In this document: piece by piece, positions 63,119-64,000 of the stretch
How positions within the stretch are numbered: the first letter of the stretch is position 1
Layout: each line of letters opens with the position of its first letter
Assembly: GCA_964622325.1 (NCBI GenBank)
Contig: CAZUOJ010000001.1
Coordinates: forward strand, 80,327-144,326
Length of the DNA: 64,000 nucleotides
Direction of reading: 5' to 3'
Source: JAJFUB01 sp964622325
GTDB taxonomy: Bacteria > Armatimonadota > Zipacnadia > Zipacnadales > UBA11051
Notes under the pieces: model-generated
Databases searched by the model: none
Seen by the model: only the letters and a program-made list of their open reading frames with translations
Told to the model about the DNA's origin: nothing
Program-made: the position numbers and the translations under genes

Positions 63119-63212
63119 GGAGAGGTGGCAGAGTGGTTGAATGCGCACGACTCGAAATCGTGTAGTGGGTCACAAAGCCCGCTCGGGGGTTCGAATCCCC
63201 CCCTCTCCGCCA
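63119..63212 (+). tRNA. tRNA-Ser, anticodon CGA
   Basis: A 94-base class II tRNA: acceptor GGAGAGG/CCTCTCC, anticodon stem CACGA/TCGTG with loop CTCGAAA, long variable arm, T arm with TTCGAAT, CCA encoded. It reads TCG. Confidence 0.96.
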
Positions 63213-63491
63213 GCGCATATGCGCCTGCGCTTCGCCAGCGATGCGGCCAAAGCTATTGCCCTGGCGCTTTTTGGGCGCGGCATAGTGAAATATAACGATT
63301 AAAAAGCTGTTTTTGCTCTCTTCCCTAATTCATAACAGAAAATATGGGGCAGCGAAAAGCAACCGGCAAAAGGCAAAACAAGTGATTTTGAGGCGATTGG
63401 ACGAAAGACTTTCTTCTGAAAAAATTTGAACGGAAAAATTGAAGATTTAGCGGTTCGCAAAAGAAGGCGCCGCGAGGAATAATTGGTAAGC

Positions 63492-63581
63492 GGAGAGATG
63501 ACCGAGTGGTCTAAGGTGCACGCCTGGAGAGCGTGTGTACCCGAAAGGGTACCGTGGGTTCGAATCCCACTCTCTCCGCCA
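63492..63581 (+). tRNA. tRNA-Ser, anticodon GGA
   Basis: A 90-base class II tRNA: acceptor GGAGAGA/TCTCTCC, anticodon stem CACGC/GCGTG with loop CTGGAGA, variable arm TACCCGAAAGGGTA, T arm GTGGG/CCCAC, CCA encoded. It reads TCC and TCT. The 279 bases between this and the previous tRNA hold a weak stem (CGCCAG with CTGGCG followed by CTTTTT near 63235-63275) and no gene that I can see. Confidence 0.97.
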
Positions 63582-63664
63582 TTTTGTTTGCCTCAATTCT
63601 ATGCAGTGTGATCTGTGCCGAAGCCTTGGGCAGGAAATAAGTTGCTGAGAGCGCGGGATGACAG

Positions 63665-64000
63665 GTGAATGAACAGTTTTTATGGTATGAGCAGTTGGTG
63701 AAGCCGTCGTGGGCGCCGCCAGCGTGGCTGTTTGGACCGGTGTGGACCTTTTTATATGTGCTGATTGCGCTGTCCTTCGGATGGGTTTTTTACAGTGCGC
63801 TCCGCCGTCGTCTTTCCTGGCTGGTGGCCTTGCCGTTTATATTGAATCTGCTCTTCAATTTTGCTTTTACGCCGGTGCAGTTTGGCCTGCGCAGCAATCT
63901 GGGAGCCGCTATCATAGCGATGGGAGTGTGGGGGACCTTAATCTGGGGGCTGATTGCCGTGTGGCGCTACTCCCGACCCGTCGTGTATGCCAACATTCCT
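63665..64000 (+). CDS. tspO: TspO/MBR family membrane protein (3' end cut by window edge)
   Basis: An open frame of 112 codons from a GTG at 63665 to the window edge. It matches the TspO/MBR (tryptophan-rich sensory protein) family, which binds porphyrins and related ligands in five membrane helices. Signs are WYEQLVKPSWAPPAWLFGPV, then TFLYVLIALSFGWVFY, and the conserved LPFILNLLFNFAFTPVQFGL, where the family has Asn-x-x-Phe/Trp-x-x-x-Phe. The GTG is preceded by GGGATGACAG, a modest ribosome site. The C-terminal helices lie outside the window. Confidence 0.9.
   Translation, partial: MNEQFLWYEQLVKPSWAPPAWLFGPVWTFLYVLIALSFGWVFYSALRRRLSWLVALPFILNLLFNFAFTPVQFGLRSNLGAAIIAMGVWGTLIWGLIAVWRYSRPVVYANIP

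Noticed and set aside
1..64000. CRISPR arrays, insertion sequences, prophage or rRNA genes
   Set aside because: I looked for regularly spaced repeats, transposase or integrase motifs and rRNA signatures and found none.

Overview
The window looks like chromosomal sequence from an uncultured, probably diderm, heterotrophic bacterium that degrades polysaccharides. GC content is moderate. Shine-Dalgarno use is strong (AGGAGG-type sites), GTG and TTG starts occur, and the housekeeping genes are ordinary: rpsO-pnp, recO, a PHP-type PolX, a folate cluster, tatD and tRNAs. The mix of membrane-anchored HEAT-repeat proteins, several Gfo/Idh/MocA oxidoreductases, xylose-isomerase-like TIM barrels, very large secreted heparinase-like and beta-helix proteins and a YfhO-type membrane protein resembles Armatimonadota, Sumerlaeota, Hydrogenedentota or PVC-group genomes. 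I cannot assign a phylum from this window. I see no mobile element, rRNA, CRISPR array or phage gene.

Layout. 0-15.5 kb is almost entirely minus strand: a cut-off cupin gene, an iron alcohol dehydrogenase, an SpsF-like nucleotidyltransferase, TatD, three consecutive membrane-anchored HEAT-repeat proteins (closed by a clear terminator at 4291-4328), an AAC(3)-TIM-barrel fusion, a folP-fau-folB folate cluster and two Gfo/Idh/MocA oxidoreductases. 15.7-26.1 kb holds a YfhO-like membrane protein, an IscU scaffold, a secreted phospholipase-C-like/vWA pair of overlapping genes, recO-polX and a secreted carbohydrate-binding protein. 26.1-29.3 kb is the rpsO-pnp locus with a long structured leader and two good hairpins. 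29.5-40 kb is a glycan region: phosphodiester glycosidase, GT-B transferase, GHMP sugar kinase, sialate O-acetylesterase, then a TIM barrel, a beta-helix lyase and a Gfo/Idh dehydrogenase. 40.1-46.8 kb is a minus-strand set of a tandem metallo-beta-lactamase protein, a membrane-tethered TroA/ZnuA-like protein and a five-PAS hybrid histidine kinase. 46.9-61.9 kb carries a thioredoxin-reductase-like flavoprotein without the usual NADPH motifs, two giant secreted polysaccharide-active proteins, comB, an MFS transporter, an RNase H-fold nuclease, threonine aldolase, and two Pro/Ala-rich or LapA-like membrane proteins. 62.0-63.6 kb is a cluster of six tRNAs, all Ser or Arg, followed by the start of a TspO gene.

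How the genes fit together. The secreted lyases, esterase and carbohydrate-binding proteins plausibly attack complex acidic or acetylated glycans outside the cell. The TIM barrels, Gfo/Idh dehydrogenases, GHMP kinase and alcohol dehydrogenase would process the released sugars. The GT-B protein, SpsF-like protein and YfhO protein point to synthesis of a surface polymer.

Most unusual signals: (i) a strong, strand-symmetric shortage of the trinucleotides GGT/ACC, both in and out of coding frame; (ii) a von Willebrand A domain divided between two overlapping genes, each with its own signal peptide; (iii) an AAC(3) acetyltransferase fused to a TIM barrel; (iv) tandem metallo-beta-lactamase domains each with one changed metal ligand; (v) a Ser/Arg-only tRNA cluster with an Arg tRNA carrying anticodon GCG.
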